Origin: Ypsolopha sequella
Taxonomy: Eukaryota > Arthropoda > Insecta > Lepidoptera > Ypsolophidae
DNA length: 64,000 nt
Assembly (NCBI GenBank): GCA_934047225.1
Contig: OW203986.1
Span: 18,293,221 to 18,357,220 of the forward strand
Direction of reading: 5' to 3'
The notes beneath the pieces are model-generated. The model was not told the origin of the DNA. It searched no databases and worked only from the letters and a program-made list of their open reading frames with translations. How positions within the stretch are numbered: position 1 is the first letter of the stretch; the number at the start of each line of letters is the position of its first letter. The position numbers and the translations under genes were made by a program. This document shows positions 34,791-46,283 of this stretch, in pieces.

Positions 34791-35249
34791 ATTCAAAAAT
34801 GCTTGTAATGTGGTCATTTACACCTGACTATTTTTGAAACAGAGGCGAAAGAGGTGTGTCTGAATCGTAGCAGATAGACATCTGTAGCCTCTGCCTACCC
34901 CTCTGGGAGACAGGTGTGAGTATATGTATGTATGTATTTTTGAGTGAAAACTCAACAATGATGGATTTTCAAAGGAAATTGCTGGTGGCTAATACTCACC
35001 AGAATTGAAATTCTATACAACTTTGCTGATGCCTATTCAAGTCAAAAATGCATGTATTGTGGTCACTTGCACCTGAATATTCTTGTAACAAAACTCTACA
35101 ATAATGGATTTTCAAAGGAAATTACAGGTGGCTAAAACTCACCAGCATGGACATTTCATACAACTTTGCTGGCGCCTATTCGCGGAGAGGTCGATTTTGC
35201 TCAAAGAATGTTATCAAAATAATGACCACATTATAAGCATTTTCGAGTA
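34791..35249. mobile_element. Element with inverted ends and internal tandem unit
   Basis: CAAAAATGCTTGTAATGTGG at the left recurs inverted at the right (CCACATTATAAGCATTTTCG, 35226-35245). Inside, a ~140-bp unit occurs twice in tandem (units from 34791 and about 35036). Each has AATGTGGTCA or ATTGTGGTCA, ATGGATTTTCAAAGGAAATT, ACTCACCAG and ACAACTTTGCTG. Unit 1 is interrupted by a LINE tail. Confidence 0.65.
34838..34934 (+). mobile_element. LINE 3' tail with intact target-site duplication
   Basis: A 97-bp remnant encoding EAKEVCLNRSR and SVASAYPSGRQ, with a GTATGTATG tail. It is flanked by TATTTTTGA at 34829-34837 and 34935-34943. It is the same LINE family as 5665-5833 and 50985-51160: an extreme 5' truncation. 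Confidence 0.8.
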
Positions 35250-35905
35250 AAAACTATGAAACAAATGTGATTTATGGCATTACGCAAAAATAGTTTAGTA
35301 TCAGTAAAGCTTTTATAGCAAAGTTGTGTTTATAGTGGTTGTGCACAGAACAATGGTCCAAAGTTGTGCAGGATCATTTATTTACAAATTGACATCAAAA
35401 TATTGTCGCATTATGCTCAAAAATCATACGTTTTGCATTTGGAAACGTGACCCATCGCAAACAATTACTTTTGTAAACAAATAAACTTGAATAAAAATAA
35501 AAGTTGGCAATTTGTAGGTTCGCTTACCGTAAATTGATTAATCTCTATACCATAATTTACAAACCACTCTCATCGTTTCACGTGCCAAATATTCAGGGTA
35601 ATAGCGCAATATTATTTCAGGGAACATTATTGGAGTTATTGAAGAAATACCGTAATATTAATGGTATGGAATGATTAATGGTTTCGTAGCAATTTGCCGT
35701 TCACTTTGCATGTGGGAGGAAATCTCGTTCCGTGGTTGCATGTTAAGAATGTTATTTCTAATATGTGCTCCACTTTAAATGTTCCCAAAAACATTATCAG
35801 GATGTAAACATATTCGTGCTTTAATTTAATATATAAGATCTTTCGAACGACCACCGTTCTGTCTCCCGATGCTATTTTGTGATAGAGTTAATCCATTTTT
35901 CGTAG
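35250..35905. other. No gene seen
   Basis: AT-rich; nothing recognised. Confidence 0.6.
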
Positions 35906-35907
35906 GA

Positions 35908-36045
35908 AGTAGACTGTGGAGGTACCTCCATTTTATTCGCAAACCCCCCCAAAGTTAGTCGAGGGAGAGTAAGAGGACATCTCTCGAACAGGCACCACCA
36001 GATGGCCCAGCATGCCTGGGACCGATTGATGGCGGTATTTCAATT
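35908..36045 (+). mobile_element. RTE-derived SINE-like element, fragment
   Basis: GACTGTGGAGGTACCTCCAT, GAGGGAGAGTAAGAGGACA, GCCCAGCATGCCTGGGACCG and ATGGCGGTAT follow the order of the 5' half of the 33.57-kb copy. The 3' half is missing. Confidence 0.7.
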
Positions 36046-36754
36046 CATTTGATATAAAACTGGATGTGCCTGCGGCTCTGCCTGCGTTGAAAATATTATA
36101 ATAATAACAATTAAAAACGAAAAACCTTGAAACACTTAAATCATACAGATGAGATGTTTGTGAGTGACGTTGGATTTAAAACATAATCTCTGGAATTCAT
36201 AATTAATATAAAATTAATTATCTGGAAAATATATTTGATGTTCAATTTGCATTTAAAGTTGCGTTGTATGATGTTACGTTTTTGCAAACCCAAAACAGTA
36301 TGAACGGCCGTATAGACATGCCATACAGAACTGACTTTTCTAATACGCGGAACATTTTGATTTCATAATTTCATTCTTTAATTATTAAGCAATCATATAT
36401 CCAAATCCATATTGTTTATACCGTTCATCATTGTCACAATCCAAGGAATCGAATTGCATAATTTGTTTCGAGATTTTGGTGTTCGTATGAGTGATACCCT
36501 CACACAAAGGTGTGTAGGGCGGCATCTTACTCTTTACCGTGAGTTTGTCCCTTTCTAGCTTTTTGATTTTGTATAATAGATAGATTGTAACACAGTACTT
36601 ATAAAAACACCAAAAACGTTACAAAGGCGCATCTAGCAAAACCTTAATCTTAATAATTAATATTGACGAAAGTAAATTACTAATAGTATTCTCTTAAATT
36701 CAGTCGTCAGGCACGCTATCCCTGAAGCAACCAAGTCACTATGTGGTGCCTCAG
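36046..36754. other. No gene seen
   Basis: AT-rich; nothing recognised. Confidence 0.6.
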
Positions 36755-36758
36755 TTAA

Positions 36759-37168
36759 GGTGATATGTCGTCCGTGCAAAGGTCCCCGTTACTCCAGGCG
36801 GAAAAACCCGCTGTGCGAGAGGGACGGAATCGGGGAAAATGATCAAAAAGTCGGTTTTAAATTAAAACAAAATTATCTAAAAGAGCTACGAAAATTTCCA
36901 TAACCAGTAATTTAGGTATTGTTAAAACCCATCTAAATAAGTATTTTTGAAGTCTTTTCAGAATTTGTCAGAATATCAAAAAAAGTATAAATTTAGACCT
37001 CTTTTCAATAATTATTTCTATCAAGTGAAATTCCTCCAATCGCGTTTTCGATAGCCCAAAATCTAGAAAAAGGTCCCAAAATTGTTATACTAATTTATTT
37101 TACTTGGAACTTCTTTAAAAGAGCAGATAAATAACTTCAAAAAGTGTAAATTTTCACGGTATACCCCC
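36759..37168 (+). mobile_element. TTAA-flanked MITE, family M1, copy B
   Basis: TTAA at 36755-36758 and 37169-37172. Ends GGTGATATG and, inverted, GGGGGTATACCG. The interior has GTGCGAGAGGGACGG, AAAAAGTCGGTTTT and CTCCAATCGCGTT. It is the most diverged of the near-complete copies. Non-coding. Confidence 0.7.
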
Positions 37169-37172
37169 TTAA

Positions 37173-38442
37173 CAAAGAGTTGAGCAGCGTATGTGCGCGC
37201 GGGAACTAACTCAGCGTGCGAGATGGTTCATTCAAATTATTTAAAACGACGGGCAGCGGAACAAAAAGTGGGTCAGCGGCAATTTCCTCGATAGTACGTA
37301 TGAAGTGTGGCAGCAAAAGATACCCCCGCAAAATATTTACTTTTCAATAAACATACTAGATAAAGGATATATCAGATAAACACACCTTTGTAACCTTTGT
37401 AAACACACAAAGTTGTTTATTTATACAATAAAAAAAGAGAATTGGAACCAGTGAGCCGCATTGATTTCATTAGATGTTGCTCACCCTGAAATTATTTGCT
37501 TTTTCTTGTCGCCTGTAAGAGAAAATACATAATAATTACATATACACATGTTTACAAATTTTTTATTGACTGACTCCTCCATTTGTCTGAGTAGTTTTGT
37601 AGGTAGGTAGGTAAAATTTTCACGTTTTATTAATAAACCATTTTATTTCAGGCAACTTGGCCCTTAACAATAAATACGTTAACCTTAACATACATATTTA
37701 TATAATTAATATAATCAATAAAATTAACACAACTAGCCTTTTACCGGGATTTTATTCTGTATCGCTTTCCTAAAGCTAGGCCAGGAGCCACTGAGGGAAA
37801 CATGACAGTTTAACCATTCACTAGTTTTAAGAAATGATTTCCATAACCGCATCAAATAAAGCTTTGCATACTTGATTATCTGAAAAAAAACTTCTTTTCT
37901 TAATGTCTATGAAATAAGAAAAATTATTCTACTTTTTCGCTCTAAGGAAACCAATTCATCAACCTTATTTAAAAATTGGATTACGAAAGAAAATAAAGGC
38001 GTTTTCAGTCAAAAGATTGGTGGCTGTAGCTCTATGAACCGAATCTAACGCACTTTATATTCAGGGCGCAAATTATAAAAAGCTAATTTAACAGTTTGGT
38101 AGAAGCAGCCAATAAATTGTGCTACGAAGGGTCTTGTGAGAAATTCGTTTAAGTTTAATGGTTCAGTAGCTTTTATTACCTGTTATTTTTTTCTTTTTAC
38201 GAGGAAAAATGTGCGTTCCTTGTTGTCTTCTGTATGAATATAATTTAAAAACTTGAGGATGATTGCGTTGGCAATGCATTTTCAATACATAAGTTTACAC
38301 CCCGTTCCACCCCCTTAGGTGGTAAATTTCAAATATCTTAGTACACTTCTACACCCTTTAAGGAACATATTATTGAAACTATGACAGAAATAAATTTCTA
38401 TGTTTGAACACTTGGCGATTTATCCATCGCAAGGAGATATAA
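37173..38442. other. No gene seen
   Basis: AT-rich; no frame, repeat or RNA that I can support. Confidence 0.6.
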
Positions 38443-38599
38443 ATTAACATTATATCATTGCAGTATAGAAACGCAGAAAGAAAAGTAAATCTGGATGTGA
38501 GGAGCTCCCGCCCGTGACGAGCTATCCCGGTTCAGAGCTCCTCACATCCAGATTTACTTTTCTTTCTGCGTTTCTATACTGCAATGATATAATGTTAAT
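38443..38599. repeat. Perfect palindrome, 65-bp arms
   Basis: 38443-38507 and 38535-38599 are exact inverted copies (65 of 65), separated by a 27-nt loop rich in C and G. No related copy was noticed in the window. Perfect arms suggest recent formation, for example by template switching, or a young foldback element. Confidence 0.95.
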
Positions 38600-38603
38600 G
38601 AAC

Positions 38604-39069
38604 ATATTATTATAGCGAGGTAAAAAAAAAGGTGGTATTAGGAAGGAAGAAGATTAAAATATTTTGTTATGACATAAATCACAGTTTCACGACATGTAAA
38701 GAGCCCATCTGAGATTTACTTTTTTCTGGGTATTTTATTTTCTTATTGATTTATCCATCTTGAATATTCTCTATAAAAGTATATACAGGATTTTTTTCCA
38801 GAACTCACTTTTTTTCTTATAAAATGAAACAAAAAATACCCTTTAAAAACGCGAGAAACTAAAGGGCTTTTTGTCAGCAAACTACGATAGGAGACCTTAT
38901 TTTTCTTAATTTGCCGTATTTAAGCAGAATGCTTACATAGTCGTAAATACAATTAAGAGTTTAGCATTAACTACAGTTTGATAAGTTTTGTTACAATTAG
39001 CTTAGCCGAGCGGTTCTCTACCGTACTCACTATGTCAATAATAAAAAATATACAAAAAAAACACATCTT
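38604..39069. other. No gene seen
   Basis: AT-rich; nothing recognised. Confidence 0.6.
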
Positions 39070-39297
39070 TATGACATGAATCTCTGAGGGGGTGTCAGAG
39101 GTGAACCCAAGTGTGAACTGTGAAGTGCTAGTTACATTCCAATTTTCACGGACGAATATTACGTCTTAAGCTTGATGGGTGGTGATCCCTATCGCCATAC
39201 TTCGGGCACAAATCGACCAAACATTAGCGTGCACATTAGGACGCAGACCACACATAAATTAAAGTGTACCGTAGGGATTGAACCCATGACCTCTGGA
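39070..39297 (-). mobile_element. tRNA-derived SINE, cut by MITE M1
   Basis: SINE tail and body (GACATGAATCTCTGAGGGGG, CATACTTCGGGCACAAAT) lead into the start of the tRNA-like head (AGGGATTGAACCCATGACCT, the box B region on the minus strand). The head stops exactly at the TTAA of the next element. Its continuation beyond the MITE is not recognisable. Confidence 0.7.
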
Positions 39298-39301
39298 TTA
39301 A

Positions 39302-39718
39302 GGCGATATGTAAAAGTTTTAGCGTCTCTTTTACTCCATATGCGAAACAATCCTCAGTGCGAGAGGGACAGATTCGAGGAAAAGTAGCAAAAAGTCGGTT
39401 TTTTATTAATATAAAATATACTAAAGTTGCTATCAAAATTTCGTTTAACCAGGTTCTAGATACTGTTACAATCCATCTAATAAAATATAATTGCAGTCCA
39501 TATCTCATTCCAAATTGTCAAACCAGGAGAATTGGTGTCGAAAAAGTCCTCATTTCAATAAATATTTCTATCGAGCCGAATTTCTCCAATCGCGTTTCTG
39601 TTCTAACAGATCCCTAGAAAAAGAATTCAAAAATAATATACTATTTTATCAAAATAATACATTATTTACTGAAGTAGATATGCACGTTCTAAAAGTGTCG
39701 ATTTTTTTCCGTAGCGCC
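39302..39718 (+). mobile_element. TTAA-flanked MITE, family M1, copy C
   Basis: TTAA at 39298-39301 and 39719-39722. Terminal inverted repeats are GGCGATATG at the left and, inverted, GGCGCTACG at the right. This is the best-preserved uninterrupted copy (417 bp) and serves as reference for the family. Frames 39236-39757 on both strands are repeat translations. Confidence 0.85.
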
Positions 39719-39722
39719 TTAA

Positions 39723-40296
39723 CAGGCGTGAAAAATATACATTTAGCATATTCATAAATGAAGCGATGGTGACATTATATTCTAAGGATTGCTGAGAACA
39801 AGAGAATGGTGACAAAGAGATAGCTTAAGCCTAGAGTTAATTCATAACCTTAACTTGGAAATAATGAAAACTCCCAAAAATATCAAAACGAGCTGGCACA
39901 TCTTTATCCAACAGTACTGATCGATGATGATGATAACCACATTCTTCGTGCCTTACAAATATATCTTTCGAAACATTGTTTCTTAACCTTTTAACAAGTG
40001 TACCCTAATGACGTGATCGGAATCCTCCTTTCTCGGTCGACTCGGCAGTAACAGCTACTGCGTCGCTGTTCGAGATGGTGTATATCAGTCAATGTCGTGG
40101 GGATCACGGTAATTGCCTCAAGTTTTTTGTACTAAACACTAAGTTGCGAAGGGCTAATCGCAGCCTATTATGGTGCAATAAATCTTAAAGGTGCCGAACC
40201 TAGTATAATTACAGCTATATATTCAACAGTCAATGCATTTCTAGGTTTTGAGAGTTCTATGATTTGTTAAATAAGAAAAGTAGTACTTTAATTAGT
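39723..40296. other. No gene seen
   Basis: Mixed composition without a supported frame. Confidence 0.55.
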
Positions 40297-40299
40297 AGT

Positions 40300-40868
40300 A
40301 AAAAAAAATAAAAAATCTAACCTAAAAAAGTATCCAACCTAATAAAAAGTATTGTTTTAAAAAAAACACTTGTACTTATCCACAGTAATATTACGTACAA
40401 CTTTATTATGCCCGACCGGTTTCGCTGTAAAGCATTTTCTAGGGCTTTTTACACATCCTAACTAACAAATAAATCTTATAAACTACAATCATGTCTAAAA
40501 TGACGTGCAATAAATGAAACAACAAACAGACAGTGTCTGTGCAATAAATGAAACAACAAACAGACAGTGTCTGTTTGTTGTTTCATTTATTGCACGTCAT
40601 TTTAGACATGATTGTAGTTTATAAGATTTATTTGTTAGTTAGGATGTGTAAAAAGCCCTAGAAAATGCTTTACAGCGAAACCGGTCGGGCATAATAAAGT
40701 TGTACGTAATATTACTGTGGATAAGTACAAGTGTTTTTTTTAAAACAATGTTTTATCAACTCCACCAAGTGCCAACAATCACTAGCATCTACTATAATAA
40801 AAAGTATTGTATTATTTTATTAGGTTGGATACTTTTTTAGGTTAGATTTTTTATTTTTTTATTTATTT
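40300..40868. mobile_element. Long near-perfect palindrome, Penelope-like candidate
   Basis: About 185 bp of virtually identical arms (left ~40355-40540, right ~40565-40747) contain GCCCGACCGGTTTCGCTGTA. They are enclosed by outer arms (AAAAAATCTAACCTAAAAAA, TATCCAACCTAATAAA). At the centre a 34-bp unit, TGCAATAAATGAAACAACAA plus CAGACAGTGTCTG, is present twice in tandem (40506-40539, 40540-40573). The arm reads, in one orientation, GCTTTACAGCGAAACCGG, like other GAAA-ended modules. CACCAAGTGCCAACAATC lies next to it at 40762-40779. Confidence 0.8.
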
Positions 40869-40886
40869 TTGTCAATTTCATTGTGA

Positions 40887-40920
40887 CTGATGCCGGACCC
40901 AGGATAGGGCCCGAAATATA
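40887..40920 (+). ncRNA. Hammerhead-like module (relic)
   Basis: CTGATGC, one C, stem GGACCC, loop AGGATA, stem GGGCCC, then GAAATATATC. The A9 position of the hammerhead core is C, which should abolish self-cleavage. Preceded by sequence shared with the relic at 61.84 kb (TTTGTG, then CTGATG or CTAATG). Confidence 0.4.
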
Positions 40921-40942
40921 TCTCACAATAACTGAAATTTTA

Positions 40943-41038
40943 TTTTATTAAGTGTATATATATATACACTTAATAAAATATAATTAAATGTAGTTAATAT
41001 ATGTATGTATGTATATATACATATATTAACTACATTTA
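40943..41038. repeat. Two adjacent AT palindromes
   Basis: 40943-40979 is a self-complementary (TA)n-centred palindrome. 40985-41038 is a second one with TAAATGTAGTTAATATATG arms. Both are cruciform-prone. Confidence 0.85.
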
Positions 41039-41930
41039 AAGACAAACTAGTCAATTAATAACGTTTATTTATATAATATATTAATAATATATGTATATAA
41101 ATATATTTTTCTACTTATTTCCACTTTTACCTTATTTATTAACTAATTTAAAATGTAACGCACTCTGACAGTAAATTTTGTAAGTGTGGTAGGGATAAAA
41201 TAATCAGAAGGTTCAAAAACGTACACGCATGGAAAGTATAAACACGTGTGTCTGTCAGTATGTATGTTCTTTACAGTATTTTTTCCGAAGATAGGTCAAT
41301 CAACTAGAAATTTGGAACAGTTTTAAAGCTTACTGTTTGTCCCTACGTAGTTATTATCTCCAAATTAGTTTTCTCTATTTAAGAGCAGACTATATATGCA
41401 CGCTCCATGAAACTTACGAAGACAATACAATCGAGCCAATTACGTCGCGGGCGCAAAATAATGAAAACTTATTTCTGGAGTCACATGATTTTGACAACGT
41501 TTTCAAACATAGTTTTGGTTATTATTAATCTAGGTAACATTTTATCTAAAACACCGTAAAATTTTCGTACTAGGGGTTTGTTGTTAGCAATTACTCAAAT
41601 TTCACGATTTTTAATTCGACTTGAACATAGATCTAGATAATGTCAACGGACTCAGCCTTGAGTACATTAAAATAACATTCCATAGACAACTCACAATTTT
41701 GTGATAGCGGTTATAGCGATATTATATTTATTATTTAAATTGGCAAGGGTTTACATGTCGTGGGCAGATAGTAAAGTATGAAATCGAAAATCTTTCACTA
41801 AAAGTTAAAAAAAATGTGCGACGACCAGCGGAGCGAAGATTAAATTTAAATTTGTCTTATGCCTAGGCTGATCATGATATACGCAATTCTGTGATATGCC
41901 GACAACATACATACAAATGGGTGGATATAT
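41039..41930. other. No gene; small MITE fragment
   Basis: 41818-41840 carries GCGACGACCAGCGGAGCGA, a piece of the MITE at 9621-9996. The frame 41337-41528 is unassigned. Confidence 0.5.
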
Positions 41931-42172
41931 CAATAATTTGCAATATTCCGCTAAACACTCTAACCATGCCATTCAAAATGCAGACTCAAGCACCGCCCGC
42001 CCTCCCGCATAAACATGCACAAGCAAAGCAAGCAGTACGAGCACAACATAACATTTAAGAAAACTTATCGACACGTGTTTCGCCTCTAAACGAGGCATCC
42101 TCGGGATGTGTAGTCCGCCCGACCGCTCGACAGCGAATGACCTGAATATTGCAAATTATTAATAAATCCACA
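41931..42172 (-). mobile_element. Inverted-repeat element with hammerhead-like module, copy 1
   Basis: GTGGATATATCAATAATTTG and CAATATTC at the left recur inverted at 42144-42171. On the minus strand the interior reads CCGAGGA (42098-42104), T, stem GCCTC, loop, stem GAGGC, GAAA (42078-42081), CACGTGTCG. The hammerhead U4 is C here. The copy at 48137-48335 has the same module. Assignment to Penelope-like terminal repeats is inferred. Confidence 0.6.
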
Positions 42173-42571
42173 AATTCATGATGGACTTCCGCAAAGTAAC
42201 GCCTTTTTCAATAAATTTTAACATACATACACATTAAGCTGTATCCTAAACTTTCATAATACTTGTTAAATATTGTAATACATTTTCATGAGAACCCGAG
42301 ATTCAGAGTCTAATAACGGAGGCTCAATGACATTTCTGAATCCAGCTTTGCGAGGATATGAGTAATGAACTCGTGAGGAACGTGCGAGACGACATGAGTA
42401 CTATTATTATATCTATTTTTGGATCAACCGCAATATCATACAGACTATTATAAGTGGGCAGCCAACCGATCTGTGTAACATACTCAAGTCAAGTTTCTGA
42501 TCTCAGATTTTTACCGAAACAGGGCCGAAAGTACAAGTGGCCAGTGCAAGTTTAGCTACGTCATAACATAA
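42173..42571. other. No gene seen
   Basis: No supported frame. Confidence 0.55.
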
Positions 42572-43486
42572 GATACCAAAACAAAATAGGCCCAAGGTAT
42601 TACCTATAACTTTGACAAATACGACTGAGTGTATCTCACAAACCTAAACTGGCTGGAAGCGTAGAAAAATGTACTACTTCCGGCGCGTCATCAGATACCA
42701 AAACGCAATTTACGGCGGCATCCGTTGCCTGTTTATTGGTAGATAGAAAATCATCATGTTTGCCACTTCCTTGTTGGCCAAAAGTACATGACAGACACGT
42801 GAGAAAATGACAATCTTTACGCCATATACCTATAGAAGATATTGTACAACATTCAACATTCATTTCGTTTTAATATCTGACGACGTGAATCAAAGGTCAT
42901 TTGATTATGTTTTAATTGAAAACGTATTTTTTATCTTTGCTTATCTTGTTTGCCGAGGAACTTCGACTAAATTAGCGTTTGCAGACATTTTAATTATACA
43001 AATTTGTATATAGAGGACTAAAATATCTAATACTCAATATTTATTTCTTTGCAGTATCTGATGACGTAGATAAGGAAGTCCGGATGGTCACCTCTTCTCG
43101 TTTTCAACTAAAACATAATCAAATGACCTCTGATTCACGTCATCAGATATTAAAAGGAAATAAATGTTGAGTGTTAGATTACAATATATTCTATAGGTAT
43201 ATGACGTAAAGAACGGGATCCGGATGGTCATCTTCTCACGTGTCTGTCATGTACTTTCGGCCAACGAGAAACTGGCAGACATGGTAATTTTAAGTCTAAC
43301 GATAAACAGCTAATTGATGCAGTAAGTTGCGTTCCAGTATCTGATGACGTGAATCCAATGTCATTTCGCTTACCGGAAGTAGTACATTTTTCACGTTTCT
43401 AGCCGGTTTAGATTTGTGAGACACACTCAGTCGCATTTATAAAAGTCATGGGTGATACCAATTACCTACCTATTTGTTTCGGTATC
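42572..43486. mobile_element. Long foldback element with iterated TGATGACGT motif
   Basis: Diverged inverted arms of about 430 bp run from GATACCAAAACAAAATAGG at the left to its inverted match at 43470-43486. They share AATACGACTGAGTGTATCTC, GTACATGACAGACACGTGAG, ATATACCTATAGAA and TTTGATTATGTTTTA. The word TCTGATGACGT, or a one-base variant, occurs at least five times in both orientations (near 42686, 42877, 43055, 43140, 43341). No transposase; the frames here (42636-42863, 42807-43013) are repeat translations. Confidence 0.8.
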
Positions 43487-43727
43487 CTACAACGTATCTA
43501 AACTTGTATTGGCCACTCGTGCTACAGATGGAAATCAAGTAAGCACCTATATGTATCATTATATTTCTGTTGTGTTGTGAGGGCTTTGAAAAAACTGGGT
43601 ACAAGTACCTGCTAAGGCCAGATAAATAAAAACTTAATTCTAAAAGACCAGCCACAACTATCGCGAAGAAATAAGAATGTTAAATTCATGTCAAGATACC
43701 AAGTTTAGACATGGTACTCTAGTTAAG

Positions 43728-43986
43728 AGCGGTATCGCAGCCGGATTGTGAAATACCGCCTTTTTCTAACTAATCGAAACAGAACACTTAAATTCAAAAT
43801 TCACTCAATTGTTATTCGACAAAACTTATTACCTATGAATTGTGTGTACTGCATTCGCAAAGTTTCCATTGATTTCTGTGAATAAGGTTTTGTTGAATAA
43901 GTATTGAGTGAATTTTGAATTTAAGTTTTTTGTGTCGATTAATTAGAAAAAGGTGAGTTTTTCACAATTCGACTGCGAAAACGCTC
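43728..43986. mobile_element. TTAA-flanked foldback MITE, family M2, copy 2
   Basis: TTAA at 43724-43727 and 43987-43990. Ends GAGCGGTATCGCAGCCGG and its inverse. The arms match the 7.8-kb copy closely, but the centre is shorter. Confidence 0.8.
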
Positions 43987-43990
43987 TTAA

Positions 43991-44104
43991 AAAGGTATCG
44001 CAGCTGGATCATTGCTATCGCAAAGTTTCCATTGGTTTCTGTAAATTAGAATTTCAAAATTTCTTAAATTCAAAATTTTTGAAATTTCGTCTGCGAAACC
44101 ACTC
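43991..44104. mobile_element. M2 MITE, internally deleted copy
   Basis: Starts AAAGGTATCGCAGCTGG directly after the TTAA ending copy 2 and ends GCGAAACCACTC before TTAA (44105-44108). Two M2 copies therefore abut, sharing one TTAA. Confidence 0.6.
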
Positions 44105-44154
44105 TTAAACAATAAGTGTCAATTATGTTATTAAAACACTTTTTCTTATCCCTA

Positions 44155-44245
44155 TATCCCTATATACTGCACAACCAGTTTTGCTGTTCAACAGCAATCA
44201 TTGTGATCGATGTCAAGCCCGAATGGTCCGAAATATGGCTCTATA
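44155..44245 (+). mobile_element. Degenerate Penelope-like relic
   Basis: ACAACCAGTTTTGCTGTTCA with GATGTCAAGCCCGAATGG and TCCGAAATATGG parallel the CCGACCGGTTTCGCTGTA and CTGATG...GAAATAT parts of the 40.4-40.9 kb region, heavily decayed. Confidence 0.35.
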
Positions 44246-45654
44246 ACTTTTAATTGAATGTGTTTTCATAAGTACATTTATTAAAACTATAATAAAAGAA
44301 AATAGTCAATATTAAAAAAATATTTAAAAGTATATTATTTTTTATTTAAATATAAGAAACTTAAATAACAAAAAAATACTCAAAATTAAAATTCAATATA
44401 CCTAAAATATTTTTCATATTTAAAGGTGGGCCGTTCCGCTCAGCTGCCATGTAAATTTAGTTGTTTGTGACGTCCTGATGGCTTTGATATCAATGAAATT
44501 TTGCACATGCTATATGTTTCTCTTCCCCCCTGCACCGCATTCCAACCCATCTCTCATCAAGAGGTGCAAGATGCCAGACGGTGAGATATTTAAAAAGCGC
44601 TGAATTTGTGAAATGGTTTCAGGTAAAAACTGTTTTCCATGAAACGGTAACTGTTTATTTAAAGTGTAAGTCTTCTTAACATGAACGACGTCTCTATTTC
44701 TCTCTTTTTCATTTCTAGTATAGATACAATTATACAAATTGCTAAACTTTACGTAGAAACGAGGCAATACTCACAATATCCTGACGGCTATAATGATGTT
44801 GTTTCATCGAATTTTGCTTTTTAGGTTATACAAAAGACGTAGTTAAAAGTCACTAGTTACTTATGAAAAAAATATGAAGAAAATAAGCTGTTGACTTCAC
44901 AATCAGTTTTTACCTTTTGTATGAATCTTAAGAAAAATCCAGGCGTGAAGGGGCCTCTGAAGATATGGTAAGGTAGTAAACAACTTGCCACAATATGTAG
45001 CAAATAAAAGGACAAAGACTTAATTAAAAGGTTTGTAGCTCTTCAACGGTATCCTAAAACAGTTTTTCAAAAGGGATGTATTCAGTCTTTATGTGCACAA
45101 GTAACATTATGTTAGCATTCGTTTTGATTAGCTCAACACTCACATATTTTATCATGGCGCTGTTACAATGACATAAATCTTGTGAAGCTTGTGTTACATT
45201 TTAACCAAATTGTTTTTGCAGTGCGAAGCTCCTTTCTCCTTTGTAATAAAGATCATTTTTTATTTTATTACTACAAAAGTGAAGTTGTAAGGTCTGTCTG
45301 TTCTGAGAACGAGAGCGTTTGCTTCTTCATTCATATTAATAGACTTTAAAGCGCCGCACACATTGAAGACACTCATGAATATTCATTTTGTGGATGTTAC
45401 ACAGAAATTATTAGGCATCATCTTGAGACTATCACGGAAATACGTAAATTTTACACAAAATTTTGCGTTATTTCATAAACGTGGTCAAATGCAAAATACA
45501 AATTTATAGCTTTTGAGTTCTATATTATGTATACAAAACATACACAAAACATTTATTGATTGGTAAGTTTATACTAATCCCTGCTTGTGTTTGAACGTCG
45601 CGTAATTGAACTTTTTGTATTACAAATACTTACACATTGTTAACACGCGTTCAT
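44246..45654. other. No gene seen
   Basis: AT-rich; the minus frame 44510-44767 is unassigned. Confidence 0.55.
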
Positions 45655-45840
45655 CATCTACACTTTGCTACGGCGCGGCACGTAGCAAGTGCTACGATTC
45701 CACAGCTTTGAAAGTCCGCTACGCCGTAGTACGGATGCTTACACTATAAATATTTTCACACTGTTTTTGCAACCGTGTGACAAGTAGCAAGTGGTATGAC
45801 TCCATTGCCCACTACACCGTAGTACGGATGTTAATACTAA
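45655..45840 (+). repeat. Two-unit direct repeat, GC-richer
   Basis: Unit 1 has GGCACGTAGCAAGTGCTACG and CGCTACGCCGTAGTACGGAT. Unit 2, about 110 bp on, has GTGACAAGTAGCAAGTGGTA and CACTACACCGTAGTACGGAT. Unclassified. Confidence 0.55.
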
Positions 45841-46081
45841 TCATATTAACGTGTGCCCGTGACCTACATTAAGATTTTTATAAAAATAATTGCGTTTAAA
45901 AAGCTAAAAAGAGTAGAAATTTTTTCGATATCTCAAAATATTACGAAGTTGTTGGCAATCAAAGTGAGCTTAACGGCATGTCACGTGACGTCATCTAAAA
46001 CTATTTCACACTAAAAGTGATTAATTAACAATAACTAAGTGGACAATGATAATTATAATGTTAATTTCATTTAGAAAATGT
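45841..46081. other. No gene seen
   Basis: Short AT-rich spacer. Confidence 0.6.
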
Positions 46082-46283
46082 TAAAGTTTGTCCATATTTG
46101 TGTCCAAAGTACGGCAATAAGGTTTACTACCCATAACGCTAGGATGTAATAATCTTGGGAAAATCTTTTGTTTTCCATATTTGAAGGTGCGAGTGTAGAT
46201 TGTGACTTGCACTTTACAATTTACCCTCGAAAACACCGCTGACACTCCCTGGGGGATTCATGATGTGACAATGTATTTCTATA
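46082..46283 (+). mobile_element. tRNA-derived SINE body, antisense to most copies
   Basis: Reads 5' to 3' as the SINE body and tail without the tRNA head: TTTGTGTCCAAAGTACGGC, GTGTAGATTGTGACTTGCAC and GGGGGATTCATGATGTGAC. Confidence 0.6.
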
